64,000 nt of DNA from Janthinobacterium sp. SUN073 (GTDB lineage Bacteria; Pseudomonadota; Gammaproteobacteria; Burkholderiales; Burkholderiaceae_D). Positions 1-8,992 of the stretch are shown here, piece by piece. The DNA lies in assembly GCF_030397665.1 (NCBI RefSeq), contig NZ_JAPUBT010000013.1, forward strand, positions 62,001 through 126,000, given 5' to 3'. The notes beneath the pieces are model-generated. The model ran no database searches. It was not told the DNA's origin and worked only from the letters and a program-made list of their open reading frames with translations. Position 1 is the first letter of the stretch, and each line of letters opens with the position of its first letter. Both the position numbers and the translations under genes were made by a program.

Positions 1-14
1 ATGGCCAATTCCGG

Positions 15-20
15 TACAAT
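15..20 (+). promoter_or_regulatory. possible -10 box of ygiQ
   Basis: TACAAT lies 9 bases before the ygiQ ATG. If it is the -10 element, transcription would begin within a few bases of the start codon and the mRNA would be nearly leaderless. There is no purine-rich ribosome binding site between it and the ATG. The -35 region would be at or outside the window edge, so this is tentative. Confidence 0.3.
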
Positions 21-29
21 CCGTACCCT

Positions 30-2366
30 ATGAGCTCCCCTACCAATTTATTTGCGACCGTTCCCAAGCGGTCTGCCCGCGCTGCCGTGGCGCCTTTCCT
101 GCCGATGTCGCGTGCCGAGATGGACGCGCTGGGCTGGGACCAGTGCGACGTCATCCTCGTCACGGGCGACGCCTACATCGACCATCCGAGTTTCGGCATG
201 GCCCTCGTTGGCCGCCTGCTCGAAGCGCAAGGCTACCGCGTCGGCATCATCAGCCAGCCGGACTGGCTGTCGGCCGACGCCTTCCGCATCCTCGGCAAGC
301 CGCGTTTGTACTACGGCATTACCGCCGGCAACATGGATTCCATGGTCAACCAGTACACGGCCGACCGCAAGATCCGCTCCGACGACGCCTATACGGCGAA
401 TGCCGAACCGAATAAACGCCCGGACCGCGCCGTCACCGTGTACGCCCAGCGCGCGCGCGAAGCGTATCCCGACGTGCCGGTGGTCATCGGCAGCATCGAA
501 GCGTCGCTGCGCCGCATCGCCCATTACGATTACTGGTCGGACAAGGTCCGCCGTTCCGTCTTGCCCGATTCCAAGGCTGATTTGTTGATCTTTGGCAATG
601 CCGAACGGGCGCTGGTCGACCTGACGCACCGCCTCGCTGCCGGCGAAAACATCAAGGATATCCGCGACTTGCGCGGCACGGCCTTCATGGTGCCGGCCGG
701 CTGGTTGCCCGGCGACGACTGGGGCGTGCACAATTCCACCCGCGTCGATGTACCCGGCAAGGTCGATCCGCACTACAGCCCGTACGAGATGGTGCAGGAA
801 GACAAGACCGCCTGCGCCACGGAAAATGCCTCGAAATCGGCCGAAGTCATCAAGCCGATCCGCATCATGAGCCGCGAAGAGCGCCTGGCCATGGCCAAGG
901 AAAAGCACGACAAGACCGTCGTGCGCCTGCCTGCGTATGACGTCGTCAAGGATGACCCCGTCATGTATGCGCACGCCTCGCGCGTGTTCCACCTGGAATC
1001 GAATCCCGGCAACGCGCGCGCCATGGTGCAGGCGCACGGCGAACGCGATGTGTGGCTCAATCCGCCGCCGCTGCCGCTGGCCATGGACGAGATGGATGGC
1101 GTGTACGACATGAACTACGCGCGCGCGCCGCACCCGAGCTATGGCAAGGCGCATATCCCGGCCTGGGAAATGATCCGCTTCTCCGTCAACATCATGCGCG
1201 GCTGTTTCGGCGGCTGCACCTTCTGCTCGATCACGGAGCATGAAGGCCGCATCATCCAGAGCCGTTCGGAGCCGTCCATCCTGCGCGAAATCGAGCATAT
1301 CCGAGATAAAACCAAAGGCTTTACGGGCACCATTTCCGATATGGGTGGTCCGACGGCGAATATGTATCGCCTCGCTTGCAAGGACAAAGAGATCGAAGTG
1401 TCGTGCCGCCGCCTGTCCTGCGTGTACCCCTCCATCTGCGTCAACCTGGGCACGGATCACAGCAAGCTCATTTCCCTGTACCGCAAGGCGCGCGCCATTC
1501 CCGGCATCAAGAAAGTGCTGATCAGCTCGGGCTTGCGCTACGACCTGGCCGTGCGTTCGCCAGAGTACGTGAAGGAACTGGTGACGCACCACGTCGGCGG
1601 TTTGCTGAAGATTGCGCCCGAGCACACGGAAGAGGGCACTTTGTCGAAGATGATGAAGCCCGGCATCGGCGCGTATGACGAGTTCAAGGAAATGTTCGAC
1701 CGTTTCTCGCTGGAAGCGGGCAAGAAGCAATACCTGATCCCGTACTTCATCGCGGCCCATCCGGGCACGACGGACCTGGACATGCTGAACCTGGCCCTGT
1801 GGCTGAAGAAAAACAATTTCAAGCTGGACCAGGTGCAAACCTTCATGCCCACGCCGATGGCCATGGCGACGACCATGTATCACACACGCAAGAATCCCCT
1901 GCGCAAGGTCACGGCAGATTCGGAAGTGGTGGAAACGGCGCGCAGCGGCAAGATCCGCCGCACGCATAAAGCTTTCCTGCGCTACCAGGACCCGGCCAAC
2001 TGGCCGATTTTGCGCGAAGCGCTGGTCAACATGGGCCGTGGCGACTTGATCGGCAATGGCGACAAGCACTTGATTCCTGCCTGGACCTCGTCCGAGTCGG
2101 GTGGCCTGGCCGCAGGCGAACGCAGCCGCCAGACGCATGGCGCCGGCACGCCGGACAAGTTCAAGGTCACGCCAGGCAAGAACCGCATCGCCCTGGGCGG
2201 CACGGCAGCGGCACCCAAAGCATCGGCTGCGGAATCGAAAGTGCGGCCGTCGATCTTATCGACCATCAAAACGAAGGCCAAGCCGGCCGCCGTACCGATG
2301 GGCCGTGGCAGCAAGCCGCCCGCCAAGGGCGGCCATGCCGCGCCGGCACGGGGCGGGCGCAAGTAA
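30..2366 (+). CDS. ygiQ: YgiQ family radical SAM protein (UPF0313)
   Basis: A 778-residue protein of the YgiQ/UPF0313 radical SAM family; its substrate is not established. The [4Fe-4S] cluster motif CxxxCxxC is visible at C392, C396 and C399 ([11 protein letters not shown]). The N-terminal ~370 residues form the YgiQ-specific region with a cobalamin-binding-like fold in related enzymes, followed by the radical SAM barrel. The last ~110 residues are Ala/Lys/Gly-rich, basic and probably disordered, as is common in YgiQ proteins. The ATG at 30 has no clear ribosome binding site and could belong to a near-leaderless transcript. It is monocistronic and is closed by a strong hairpin terminator. Family assignment is firm; the reaction is unknown. 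Confidence 0.93.
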   Translation: MSSPTNLFATVPKRSARAAVAPFLPMSRAEMDALGWDQCDVILVTGDAYIDHPSFGMALVGRLLEAQGYRVGIISQPDWLSADAFRILGKPRLYYGITAGNMDSMVNQYTADRKIRSDDAYTANAEPNKRPDRAVTVYAQRAREAYPDVPVVIGSIEASLRRIAHYDYWSDKVRRSVLPDSKADLLIFGNAERALVDLTHRLAAGENIKDIRDLRGTAFMVPAGWLPGDDWGVHNSTRVDVPGKVDPHYSPYEMVQEDKTACATENASKSAEVIKPIRIMSREERLAMAKEKHDKTVVRLPAYDVVKDDPVMYAHASRVFHLESNPGNARAMVQAHGERDVWLNPPPLPLAMDEMDGVYDMNYARAPHPSYGKAHIPAWEMIRFSVNIMRGCFGGCTFCSITEHEGRIIQSRSEPSILREIEHIRDKTKGFTGTISDMGGPTANMYRLACKDKEIEVSCRRLSCVYPSICVNLGTDHSKLISLYRKARAIPGIKKVLISSGLRYDLAVRSPEYVKELVTHHVGGLLKIAPEHTEEGTLSKMMKPGIGAYDEFKEMFDRFSLEAGKKQYLIPYFIAAHPGTTDLDMLNLALWLKKNNFKLDQVQTFMPTPMAMATTMYHTRKNPLRKVTADSEVVETARSGKIRRTHKAFLRYQDPANWPILREALVNMGRGDLIGNGDKHLIPAWTSSESGGLAAGERSRQTHGAGTPDKFKVTPGKNRIALGGTAAAPKASAAESKVRPSILSTIKTKAKPAAVPMGRGSKPPAKGGHAAPARGGRK

Positions 2367-2395
2367 ACTGCCCTCGGCGCCTCGGGCATCGCCTG

Positions 2396-2432
2396 AAAAC
2401 CCGGCAACGCGGACTGCGTTGCCGGGTTTTTT
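2396..2432 (+). terminator. rho-independent terminator of ygiQ
   Basis: A G+C-rich stem (AACCCGGCAACGC paired with GCGTTGCCGGGTT, loop of about 5 bases) is followed by a T run. It sits 30 bases after the ygiQ stop codon. Confidence 0.9.
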
Positions 2433-2648
2433 GCTCTCTGCGCACCAAGATGGTGCGCGAGATCTCCTTGGCGGCAGGATTTTTACCAATATTTAAAAAT
2501 TGAATAGAGCAAAAGGCAATTTTCTCTTGTGGCAACTTGCTGTTTGAAAATATACTCGTTGCATATTTAGCCGTACGGCAACAAAGCTGCCATTCTGGCA
2601 AGCGATACAGGCGTACGGCGTCAGCGTTGATATGAAAAGAGATGCCAA

Positions 2649-3635
2649 TTGAAATGCCTTTCCTGCCAGGCCGAGAATAAACCGGGTGCAAAATTCTGTT
2701 CTTCCTGCGGCACGACGTTTGCCGTTGCCGCCACCGATGCCGCCCCGGTAGCAGGCAAATCCTGTGGCCAGTGCGGCCATGATTGCAAGCCCGACGCCAA
2801 GTTCTGCCCCAAATGCGCGTTCAGCTTTGCCGTGGCGCCGGTGGCGGTGCCGCTGCCGGTCGCCGTACCAGTGGAAGACGTGGTTGCCGAAGCTGTCCCG
2901 GAACCCGTTCCCGTTCCCGTTTTCATCCCGGAACCGGTCGCGCCGCCACCGCCACCGCCACCGCCCGTGCTGGAAAAGCGCCGTGCCGATCCTGTCCCTG
3001 CGCCCGCGCCCGCAGCAGTGACAGACAGCGTTCCCGATACGCCAGCTGACAGCCCACCGGCTGGCAAGCGCATGAAACTGATCGCCGCGGCGGTCGCCGT
3101 GGTGGCGGTGCTGCTGGGCGGTGCGGGCGCTTACTATTTCTTGTCAGGCAAGCCGCCTGTCGTCGTGCCTGAACCGGAGCCAACCTTGCCGGCGCTGGAA
3201 GGCCCTGCGTCTGCCGCCGAGCAGCCGCTGGCCATCGATGACGCTGCGCTCGATGGCGGCACGGCGGGCGACCTTGCCGCGACACCTGCTGCCGAGCCTG
3301 AGCCTGAGCCAGCGGCAGCGGCAGCGGCAGCGCCTGCTCCGGCACCCGAGCCGGCTCCAGCCCCGGCCCCGGCCCCCGTCGTGGAAAAACCGGCCAAGCC
3401 CGTCAAGGCAGCACCGCCGGCCGCGCCTGTCAACAAGGCTGCCGGGCTGGAAAGCGTGATCACGGAGAGCCTGTCGGAAGCGAGCCACTGCATGAGCCAG
3501 CGCAAATACGACTGTGCCATTGCCAACGCGAATGCCGTGTTGCGCATGGACAAGGGCAACCGCTACGCGCTCGACATCAAGCGCAAGGCGAAAGACGCGC
3601 AAGACAAGGCGCTGTCGCAAATCCAGATCGAGTAA
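2649..3635 (+). CDS. double zinc-ribbon, single-span membrane protein of unknown function
   Basis: A 328-residue protein. Two zinc-ribbon knuckles lie at the N-terminus: C3/C6/C17/C20 and C39/C42/C53/C56. A long Pro/Val/Ala linker (about 60-140) follows, then one membrane span (about 143-165), then a second Ala/Pro/Glu-rich linker. The C-terminal ~60 residues are helical and TPR-like (CMSQRKYDCAIANANAVL) with two cysteines. This predicts cytoplasmic zinc ribbons and a periplasmic repeat domain. The start is TTG at 2649 with a purine-rich stretch 8 bases upstream; the nearby ATG at 2632 is in another frame and stops at once. First gene of a four-gene cluster with two more zinc-ribbon proteins. 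I cannot assign a function; low-complexity linkers make homology claims unsafe. Confidence 0.82.
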   Translation: MKCLSCQAENKPGAKFCSSCGTTFAVAATDAAPVAGKSCGQCGHDCKPDAKFCPKCAFSFAVAPVAVPLPVAVPVEDVVAEAVPEPVPVPVFIPEPVAPPPPPPPPVLEKRRADPVPAPAPAAVTDSVPDTPADSPPAGKRMKLIAAAVAVVAVLLGGAGAYYFLSGKPPVVVPEPEPTLPALEGPASAAEQPLAIDDAALDGGTAGDLAATPAAEPEPEPAAAAAAAPAPAPEPAPAPAPAPVVEKPAKPVKAAPPAAPVNKAAGLESVITESLSEASHCMSQRKYDCAIANANAVLRMDKGNRYALDIKRKAKDAQDKALSQIQIE

Positions 3636-3682
3636 GCCGCGCTGCTTGCTTTCCCCCTATTTTGTTCCTCCCGGAGAATAAC

Positions 3683-4405
3683 GTGAAAAACTTGAAACAA
3701 ATTGCCAAGCCCATGGTAGCGCTGCTGGTCGTGTCCTCGATGCTGGCCGGTTGCGCCGCGCCGGGTGGCCCTGGCGCCACCGGCACCTCCACCGCAGGCA
3801 CGGAAGCGGCCAGCGGTGAATGCAATACGGCCATGCTGGCCGGCATCGGCGCTGTCGTGGGCGGCTTGCTGGGCGGTGGCACGAATACCGTGCGCGGCGC
3901 GGCTCTGGGCGCCAGCCTGGGCGCACTCGCCTGCGTGGCCTTGAATTATCAAAGCCAGCAAGTCAAGACGGCGCAGCAAGTGCAGGCCGACTACAAGGTG
4001 GCCAACAAGGGCAAGCTGCCCGAGCAGTCGACACTGGTGAAGTATGAGACGGCCTTTACGCCGTCCTCCGTCCGTCCGGGCCAGAAGGCGCAGACCAATT
4101 CGTATATCGAAGTGGCCGCCGGCACGCGCGATCCGAACCCGCTGGTGGAAGAAGAATTGAGCCTGTACAAGCCAAATGGCGACCTGATCAAAACTGTGCG
4201 CAAGGTCGTCAGCAGCAACAACGGCAGCGGCGCTTACAAGGGCGGCTTCTCGATTCCCATGCCCGAAGGCGTACCGCAGGGCATTTACCCCGTGCGTACC
4301 GCCTTGTACCTGAATAGCAAGCGTGTCGGCGGCCAGGACGTCAAGCTGCAGATCGTCCAGCGCCAGGCGCCTGCGAGCGAGTTGCAACTGGCGCTAGCCT
4401 ACTAA
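3683..4405 (+). CDS. lipoprotein with glycine-zipper segment
   Basis: A 240-residue predicted lipoprotein: a lipobox LAGC places the lipidated cysteine at residue 24 after a hydrophobic signal segment. Residues about 50-90 form a glycine-zipper-like hydrophobic stretch (AGIGAVVGGLLGGG, GAALGASLGALA), a feature of envelope proteins that insert in or associate with membranes. The C-terminal 120 residues look like a beta-sandwich domain. GTG at 3683 is preferred as start because GGAG lies 6 bases upstream; an in-frame ATG at 3662 lacks a ribosome binding site. It lies between zinc-ribbon membrane genes 47 and 58 bases apart, so co-transcription is likely. Its role is unknown. Confidence 0.85.
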   Translation: MKNLKQIAKPMVALLVVSSMLAGCAAPGGPGATGTSTAGTEAASGECNTAMLAGIGAVVGGLLGGGTNTVRGAALGASLGALACVALNYQSQQVKTAQQVQADYKVANKGKLPEQSTLVKYETAFTPSSVRPGQKAQTNSYIEVAAGTRDPNPLVEEELSLYKPNGDLIKTVRKVVSSNNGSGAYKGGFSIPMPEGVPQGIYPVRTALYLNSKRVGGQDVKLQIVQRQAPASELQLALAY

Positions 4406-4463
4406 ATACCACGGGACGGCCAGGCAGGCCGTCCCATCCCGATTTCCCCCTTCCAGGCTAGAC

Positions 4464-5576
4464 ATGACCATTTCCACAGAAGCACATAAACCGTTTCCCT
4501 TTTCCTCCGCCGTGGGCTCGCTGATCGAAGCGACCGACGCCATCAAGAATTTCCGCGCGATTGCCCTGCTGGCCCTCACCTTCATCGGTGCCGTGCTCGT
4601 CGGTGGCGTGCTGATCATGCTCGCCGGCAGCATGAGCAGCACGCTGCTGGTCTTCCTGGGCGGCCTGATGGCCTTCCTGGTGATGTTTTACGGTTCCAAC
4701 GCCGTGGGCATCCTGCTGATGCGCGATGCGCAGGGCCAGCCTGGCATGAGCCTGGTTGATGCCGTGCTCGTCTCGCTGTACACCAGCCACCGCCTGATCG
4801 CCGTCGTCTTTCTGGAATTTTTGATCGTGCTGGCGGCCATGATCGCCATCGCCATCATCTTGTTCGTCTGCAAAATCCCCGTGCTGGGCCCCGTGCTGTA
4901 TGCGGTGGTCTTCCCCTTGTCGGCCATCGTGCTGGGCGTGCTGGTGTTTGCGCTGTTCTACGTGATGCTGCCGCTGGCCGGCCCTGCCGCCTGGTCGGGC
5001 GCCAGCGTGTTCCAGATCATTGCCCGCCTGAACCTGATCGTGCGCACCAAACTGGTGTCGGTGATCTTGCTGGAAGTGCTGCTGTTCCTGATCACGTCGT
5101 TTACCGCGCTGCTGATCTTTGGCGTGCTGGGCACGGGCGTGTCGCTGACCACGGGCATGTCGGCTGGCATCCTGGGCCTGGGCGGCGGTCAGATGAATAT
5201 GTACGCGCTGGCCTCGGGCCTGGGTGGCGGCAGCGGTTCCGGCTATATCATCGCTGCCGGCCTCGGCGGCGGCTTGCTGATGGCGGCCGCGGCCGTTGTG
5301 CCTGGCCTGATCTTTACCAAGGGCGTGTGCATCATTTACCTGAACGCCACGCGCAATGTCGATTTCAGCGCCTCGGAAGCGAGCCTGAACGACGGCCTGG
5401 CCGTGGTCAAGAAAAAGGCCGAGGAAGCGCGTGAACGTGCGCGCGCCCTGGCCGAGCAGGCGACGGCTCCAGCCGCTCCAGCAGCGCCAGCTGCTGCGCC
5501 GGCTTGCCCGAATTGCAAGGCACCGGTCGCGTCCGATGACGTGTTCTGCGGTGAATGCGCGCATAAACTCAAGTAA
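4464..5576 (+). CDS. polytopic membrane protein with C-terminal zinc ribbon
   Basis: A 370-residue integral membrane protein with about six hydrophobic spans between residues 30 and 300, one loop being Gly/Met-rich. An Ala/Glu-rich coiled stretch (about 305-345) leads to a C-terminal zinc ribbon (CPNCKAPVASDDVFCGEC, last 25 residues). The zinc ribbon should be cytoplasmic. It overlaps no neighbour but is only 8 bases from the next gene, which begins with the same type of zinc ribbon, so the two are very likely translated from one message. I do not recognise a named family for the membrane part. Confidence 0.85.
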   Translation: MTISTEAHKPFPFSSAVGSLIEATDAIKNFRAIALLALTFIGAVLVGGVLIMLAGSMSSTLLVFLGGLMAFLVMFYGSNAVGILLMRDAQGQPGMSLVDAVLVSLYTSHRLIAVVFLEFLIVLAAMIAIAIILFVCKIPVLGPVLYAVVFPLSAIVLGVLVFALFYVMLPLAGPAAWSGASVFQIIARLNLIVRTKLVSVILLEVLLFLITSFTALLIFGVLGTGVSLTTGMSAGILGLGGGQMNMYALASGLGGGSGSGYIIAAGLGGGLLMAAAAVVPGLIFTKGVCIIYLNATRNVDFSASEASLNDGLAVVKKKAEEARERARALAEQATAPAAPAAPAAAPACPNCKAPVASDDVFCGECAHKLK

Positions 5577-5584
5577 GGCACACC

Positions 5585-6685
5585 ATGGCTCACTTCTGCA
5601 CCAAATGCGGCACCGCCCACACGCCTGACGCGCGCTTTTGCGATGAATGCGGCAAGGCCGTCAACGCTGCACCGGCGCCAGCGCCCGCACCTGTACCGGC
5701 ATCTGCAGCAGCCGCGACGCCGGTGCTGTCCGGCGTGAAGCGGCGCCACGTCATGATTGCCGGCGGCGTGCTGGCGGTGGTCATCGTGGGCGGTGGCGCC
5801 CTGGCGTGGTTGCTGGCACCCGAAGCGGCCTCGGCCGGCAGTTTCAGCCGCGCCATCGATGCCCATCTGGCGGCCGATGAGGCGGCGCGCGACAAGTTGC
5901 TATGCCTCACCAACTTGCCATACCAGAAGGAAGAAATCCGCGTGGCCTCGTACGACAGTTCGACCCGGCAATGGCTCGATATCCTCGTGCGTAGCGGGCT
6001 GTATGCCGCTCCCGTCGAGCAAAGCAGCGGTGGTTGGGTTGCGCAATCGCAATTTGTCTACGCGCTGGCCGCTCCGGGCAAGGCTGCCTTGCGCGGCGAC
6101 AAGCTGTGCGTGGCCAAGGGCGTGAAAGTGGCCAAGGTCAGCGGCTACGATCAGGTGCGCGACCTGGGCGCACAGCACGTGGCGATGGCCAAGGCCACGC
6201 TGGTATTGACCGATGAGGCGGCGTGGGTCGCCAAGTCGGCGGACCGGGCGCTGATCCTGCAACGCTTGCCGGACGGCGACCTGGAAGTGCGGTTGCCGCT
6301 GGCGCTGGTCGACAAGCAATGGCAAGTCATCGACGAAGCGCAGATGAGCCAGGCGGCCATGACCGGTGTAATAGGTAAAGCGCCGGCCGTGCAGGGTGCG
6401 GGCATGCTGGACAAGCTGAAGAGCGCGTTCCGCTTTGGCGGCCACCCGGCGGTGGGGAAATGGCAGGCGGCGATGGGCAATGTCCTGGAATTTACAAGTG
6501 ACAGCGTGATCAATAACGGGACCTCGACCAAGGCCACCTTCACCACCAAAGGCAATACCGTGACGATCACGCCGGAAGGCGCGGGCGATGCGGCCATGGA
6601 CATTATCGTCAGTGACGATGGCAGCACGGCGCAGATCAGCATGGGCGGCATGCGGGTGACAACCCTGCGGCGCATGCGCGATTAA
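5585..6685 (+). CDS. zinc-ribbon, single-span membrane protein of unknown function
   Basis: A 366-residue protein. An N-terminal zinc ribbon (C5/C8/C19/C22) is followed by an Ala/Pro linker, one membrane span (about 57-78) and a ~285-residue region predicted outside the cytoplasm. This contains two cysteines and a C-terminal beta-rich part (about 270-366) rich in Thr, Gly and Val. The architecture mirrors the first gene of the cluster: cytoplasmic zinc ribbon, linker, membrane anchor, large outer domain. It is the last gene before a terminator, closing the four-gene unit. Function not recognised. Confidence 0.85.
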   Translation: MAHFCTKCGTAHTPDARFCDECGKAVNAAPAPAPAPVPASAAAATPVLSGVKRRHVMIAGGVLAVVIVGGGALAWLLAPEAASAGSFSRAIDAHLAADEAARDKLLCLTNLPYQKEEIRVASYDSSTRQWLDILVRSGLYAAPVEQSSGGWVAQSQFVYALAAPGKAALRGDKLCVAKGVKVAKVSGYDQVRDLGAQHVAMAKATLVLTDEAAWVAKSADRALILQRLPDGDLEVRLPLALVDKQWQVIDEAQMSQAAMTGVIGKAPAVQGAGMLDKLKSAFRFGGHPAVGKWQAAMGNVLEFTSDSVINNGTSTKATFTTKGNTVTITPEGAGDAAMDIIVSDDGSTAQISMGGMRVTTLRRMRD

Positions 6686-6729
6686 GCGGCGAGCCAGGCG
6701 GCGCAGCTTGCCGCTTGGCACCGTTCCGG

Positions 6730-6754
6730 AACCCGGCCATGCCGGGTTTTTTTT
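6730..6754 (+). terminator. terminator of the zinc-ribbon gene cluster
   Basis: Stem AACCCGGC / GCCGGGTT with a three-base loop and a run of eight T residues, 45 bases after the last zinc-ribbon gene. Confidence 0.9.
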
Positions 6755-6788
6755 CGCCCGCCCGCAGGCAGCGGCGCACACGCCAATT

Positions 6789-6806
6789 TATCTTGACATC
6801 AAGATA
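6789..6806. promoter_or_regulatory. operator 1 (inverted repeat over the -35 box of the EamA gene)
   Basis: TATCTTGACATCAAGATA is an 8-2-8 perfect inverted repeat. It contains TTGACA (6793-6798), which is a consensus -35 box; 17 bases further on, CACACT is a weak -10. The symmetry and the ATCTTGA half-site are typical of MarR-type regulators (inference). Confidence 0.65.
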
Positions 6807-6828
6807 GTTCGCGCCCACACTGGACTTT

Positions 6829-6846
6829 TATCTTAATGTCGAGATA
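6829..6846. promoter_or_regulatory. operator 2 (inverted repeat in the leader of the EamA gene)
   Basis: TATCTTAATGTCGAGATA is a slightly imperfect copy of operator 1, 40 bases away and therefore close to four helical turns. It lies about at the predicted transcription start and ends 6 bases before the ATG at 6852, so a bound repressor could block both initiation and elongation. Confidence 0.6.
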
Positions 6847-6851
6847 GTTGC

Positions 6852-7733
6852 ATGACCTCTTCTTCTGCCCGTCCCGCCTGGGGCGACATTCTGCTCACGG
6901 CGCTGGCGCCCCTGATCTGGGGTTCCACGTATATCGTCACGTCCGAACTGCTGCCGCCCGACCGTCCCTTCACGGCGGCCCTGATCCGCGTGCTGCCGGC
7001 CGGCCTGCTGTTGCTGCTGCTGATGCGGCGCCTGCCCGCGCGGCATGACTGGGGCCGCGTGCTGATTCTTTCCGCGCTCAATATCGGCGTGTTCCAGGCC
7101 CTGCTGTTCGTCGCCGCCTACCGCTTGCCGGGCGGCCTGGCGGCCGTGGTGGGCGCCATCCAGCCGCTGCTGGTGATGGGCCTGGCCTGGGGCGTGGAAG
7201 GGCGCCGTCCGGCCCGCCTGGCCTTGCTTGCCAGCGTGCTGGGCGTGGCCGGCATGGGCGTTTTATTGTTGTCGCCGCGCACCGTGTGGGAACCCGTCGG
7301 CATCGCCGCCGCGCTGGGCGGCACGGCGTGCATGGCGGCCGGCACCTATCTGACACGGCGCTGGAAGCCGGACTTGCCCGTGCTGGCGCTGACGGGCTGG
7401 CAATTGCTGCTCGGTGGCCTGATGCTGGCGCCCGTCGCCTGGTTGGCCGACGCCCCGCTGCCCACTTTATCGCTGCAGCAAGTGCTGGCCTACGCCTACC
7501 TGTGCCTGGCTGGCGCCCTGCTGGCGTATGCCTTGTGGTTCCGCGGTATCAGCCGCCTGTCGCCCGTGGCCGTGTCCTCGCTGGGCTTGCTCAGCCCCCT
7601 GATGGCCGTCGTGCTGGGCTGGGCCTTGCTGGGCCAGGCCATGACGGGCTGGTCGATGCTGGGTTTGCTGCTGGTGCTGGCCAGCGTGCTGGCGGTGCAG
7701 TGGGCCAGCGCCCGGCCTGCAACAAACGCCTGA
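6852..7733 (+). CDS. EamA/DMT family transporter
   Basis: A 293-residue protein of the drug/metabolite transporter superfamily with ten predicted membrane spans as two EamA repeats (about 10-140 and 150-285). Members export amino acids, nucleotides or drugs; the substrate cannot be read from sequence. The typical first-span motif (PLIWGSTYIVTSELLP) is present. There is no good ribosome binding site because the space before the ATG is taken by an operator-like inverted repeat. Two such repeats flank the promoter, so the gene is probably kept off by a MarR-like repressor encoded elsewhere and induced by a small molecule. Confidence 0.9.
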   Translation: MTSSSARPAWGDILLTALAPLIWGSTYIVTSELLPPDRPFTAALIRVLPAGLLLLLLMRRLPARHDWGRVLILSALNIGVFQALLFVAAYRLPGGLAAVVGAIQPLLVMGLAWGVEGRRPARLALLASVLGVAGMGVLLLSPRTVWEPVGIAAALGGTACMAAGTYLTRRWKPDLPVLALTGWQLLLGGLMLAPVAWLADAPLPTLSLQQVLAYAYLCLAGALLAYALWFRGISRLSPVAVSSLGLLSPLMAVVLGWALLGQAMTGWSMLGLLLVLASVLAVQWASARPATNA

Positions 7734-7752
7734 CTTCTGCGCATTTCCCCTC

Positions 7753-7783
7753 GGCAGGCCGATCGCATCGGCCTGCCTGTTTC
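7753..7783 (+). terminator. hairpin after the EamA gene
   Basis: GGCAGGCCGAT pairs with ATCGGCCTGCC across a three-base loop, followed by only a short T-rich tail (TGTTT). It is a probable but not classical terminator. Confidence 0.6.
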
Positions 7784-7827
7784 CCTCTGGGCGCTCCCTT
7801 TTTGCTGCACCGCACATACTGTTTTGC

Positions 7828-7857
7828 TTGCACTGATGTGTGGCATTGAGGCACTAT
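7828..7857 (+). promoter_or_regulatory. predicted rbs promoter
   Basis: TTGCAC (7828-7833) and CACTAT (7852-7857) are separated by 18 bases. Transcription would start near 7864, exactly where the ribose operator begins, which fits repression by RbsR. The -10 is weak, so confidence is moderate. Confidence 0.4.
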
Positions 7858-7863
7858 TCGCTT

Positions 7864-7881
7864 CGCGCAAACGTTTGCGCG
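7864..7881. promoter_or_regulatory. RbsR operator (LacI-family palindrome)
   Basis: CGCGCAAACGTTTGCGCG is a perfect 18-base palindrome with the central CG and AAACGTTT core typical of LacI/GalR-family operators. It lies 61 bases before rbsB, and rbsR is the fourth gene of the operon, so autoregulation by RbsR is the simplest reading. Confidence 0.8.
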
Positions 7882-7941
7882 CAATGAAATTCCATAAAAG
7901 CATGCTCTACACGTGCTTGACCAACAACTCTGGAGACGCTC

Positions 7942-8901
7942 ATGACATCCCGTATTCGCCTGAAAATGATTGCCGCCGCTGTCCTGGTGTGTGCCTTGCC
8001 CGCCGTGCCGGCGATGGCGCAGACACCTGCCAAACCGAAGGTGGCGCTGGTGATGAAGTCGCTTGCCAATGAATTTTTCCTGACCATGGAAAATGGCGCC
8101 AAGGCGCATCAGAAGGCGAATGCCGCCAAGTACGACTTGCTGTCGAACGGCATCAAGGATGAAACGGATACGTCGAGCCAGATCAAGCTGGTCGAGCAAA
8201 TGATCGTCTCGCGCGTCAACGCGCTGGTGATCGCTCCGGCCGACTCGAAGGCGCTGGTGCCGGTGCTGAAAAAGGCCATCGACGCGGGCATCATCGTCGT
8301 CAATATCGACAACAAGCTCGACGAGAGCGCCCTGAAAGAGAAGGGCATCACCGTGCCGTTCGTCGGTCCGGACAACCGCAAGGGCGCCAAGGTCGTCGGC
8401 GACTATCTGGCCAAGCAGATCAAGAAGGGCGACCCGGTCGGCATCATCGAAGGCGTGTCGACCACCTACAACGCGCAGCAGCGCACCCTGGGTTTCCAGG
8501 ACGCCATGAACGCGGCCGGTGCGAAAGTCGTCAGCGTGCAGTCGGGCCAGTGGGAAATCGCCCCTGCCAACACGGTGGCGGCCGCCATGCTGAACGCCAA
8601 CCCGAATATCAAGGCTTTGCTGTGCGGTAACGACAACATGGCCATCGGCGCCATTTCCGCCATCAAGGCGGCCGGCAAGACGGGCAAAGTGCTGGTCGTC
8701 GGCTATGACAACATCAACGCCATCAAGCCGATGCTGGCCGATGGCCGCGTGCTGGCCACCGCAGACCAGTTCGGTTCGCAGCAAGCCGTGTTCGGCATCG
8801 AGACCGTGCTGAAAGCGCTGGCGCAGAAAAAGAAACAGGCCGAGCTCGGTGGCGTCATCGAAACCAAGGTCGAACTGGTCGCCAAGGGCGCCAAGTCCTG
8901 A
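7942..8901 (+). CDS. rbsB: ribose ABC transporter periplasmic binding protein
   Basis: A 319-residue periplasmic sugar-binding protein of the RbsB family (Peripla_BP_4). It has a classical signal peptide cleaved after AMA at about residue 26, then the VALVMKSLANEFF start of the mature domain. It captures D-ribose and delivers it to RbsAC. GGAG lies 8 bases before the ATG. It is the first gene of rbsBACRKD and sits behind a perfect LacI-type operator. The assignment to ribose rests on the presence of rbsK and rbsD in the same operon. Confidence 0.95.
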   Translation: MTSRIRLKMIAAAVLVCALPAVPAMAQTPAKPKVALVMKSLANEFFLTMENGAKAHQKANAAKYDLLSNGIKDETDTSSQIKLVEQMIVSRVNALVIAPADSKALVPVLKKAIDAGIIVVNIDNKLDESALKEKGITVPFVGPDNRKGAKVVGDYLAKQIKKGDPVGIIEGVSTTYNAQQRTLGFQDAMNAAGAKVVSVQSGQWEIAPANTVAAAMLNANPNIKALLCGNDNMAIGAISAIKAAGKTGKVLVVGYDNINAIKPMLADGRVLATADQFGSQQAVFGIETVLKALAQKKKQAELGGVIETKVELVAKGAKS

Positions 8902-8992
8902 TCGCCTGATCGTTTGATCCCGCCGGGGCCGACGGCGCTTGCTCACCGAGCAGGCGGCGCCGGCCCCGCCGCCACTACCGCGGAGTTTTATC

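Noticed and set aside
3300..3400. Simple-sequence repeats in the first zinc-ribbon gene
   Set aside because: The CAGCGG/GCCCCG-like runs encode an Ala/Pro linker in frame, which is normal for such linkers; no sign of phase variation.
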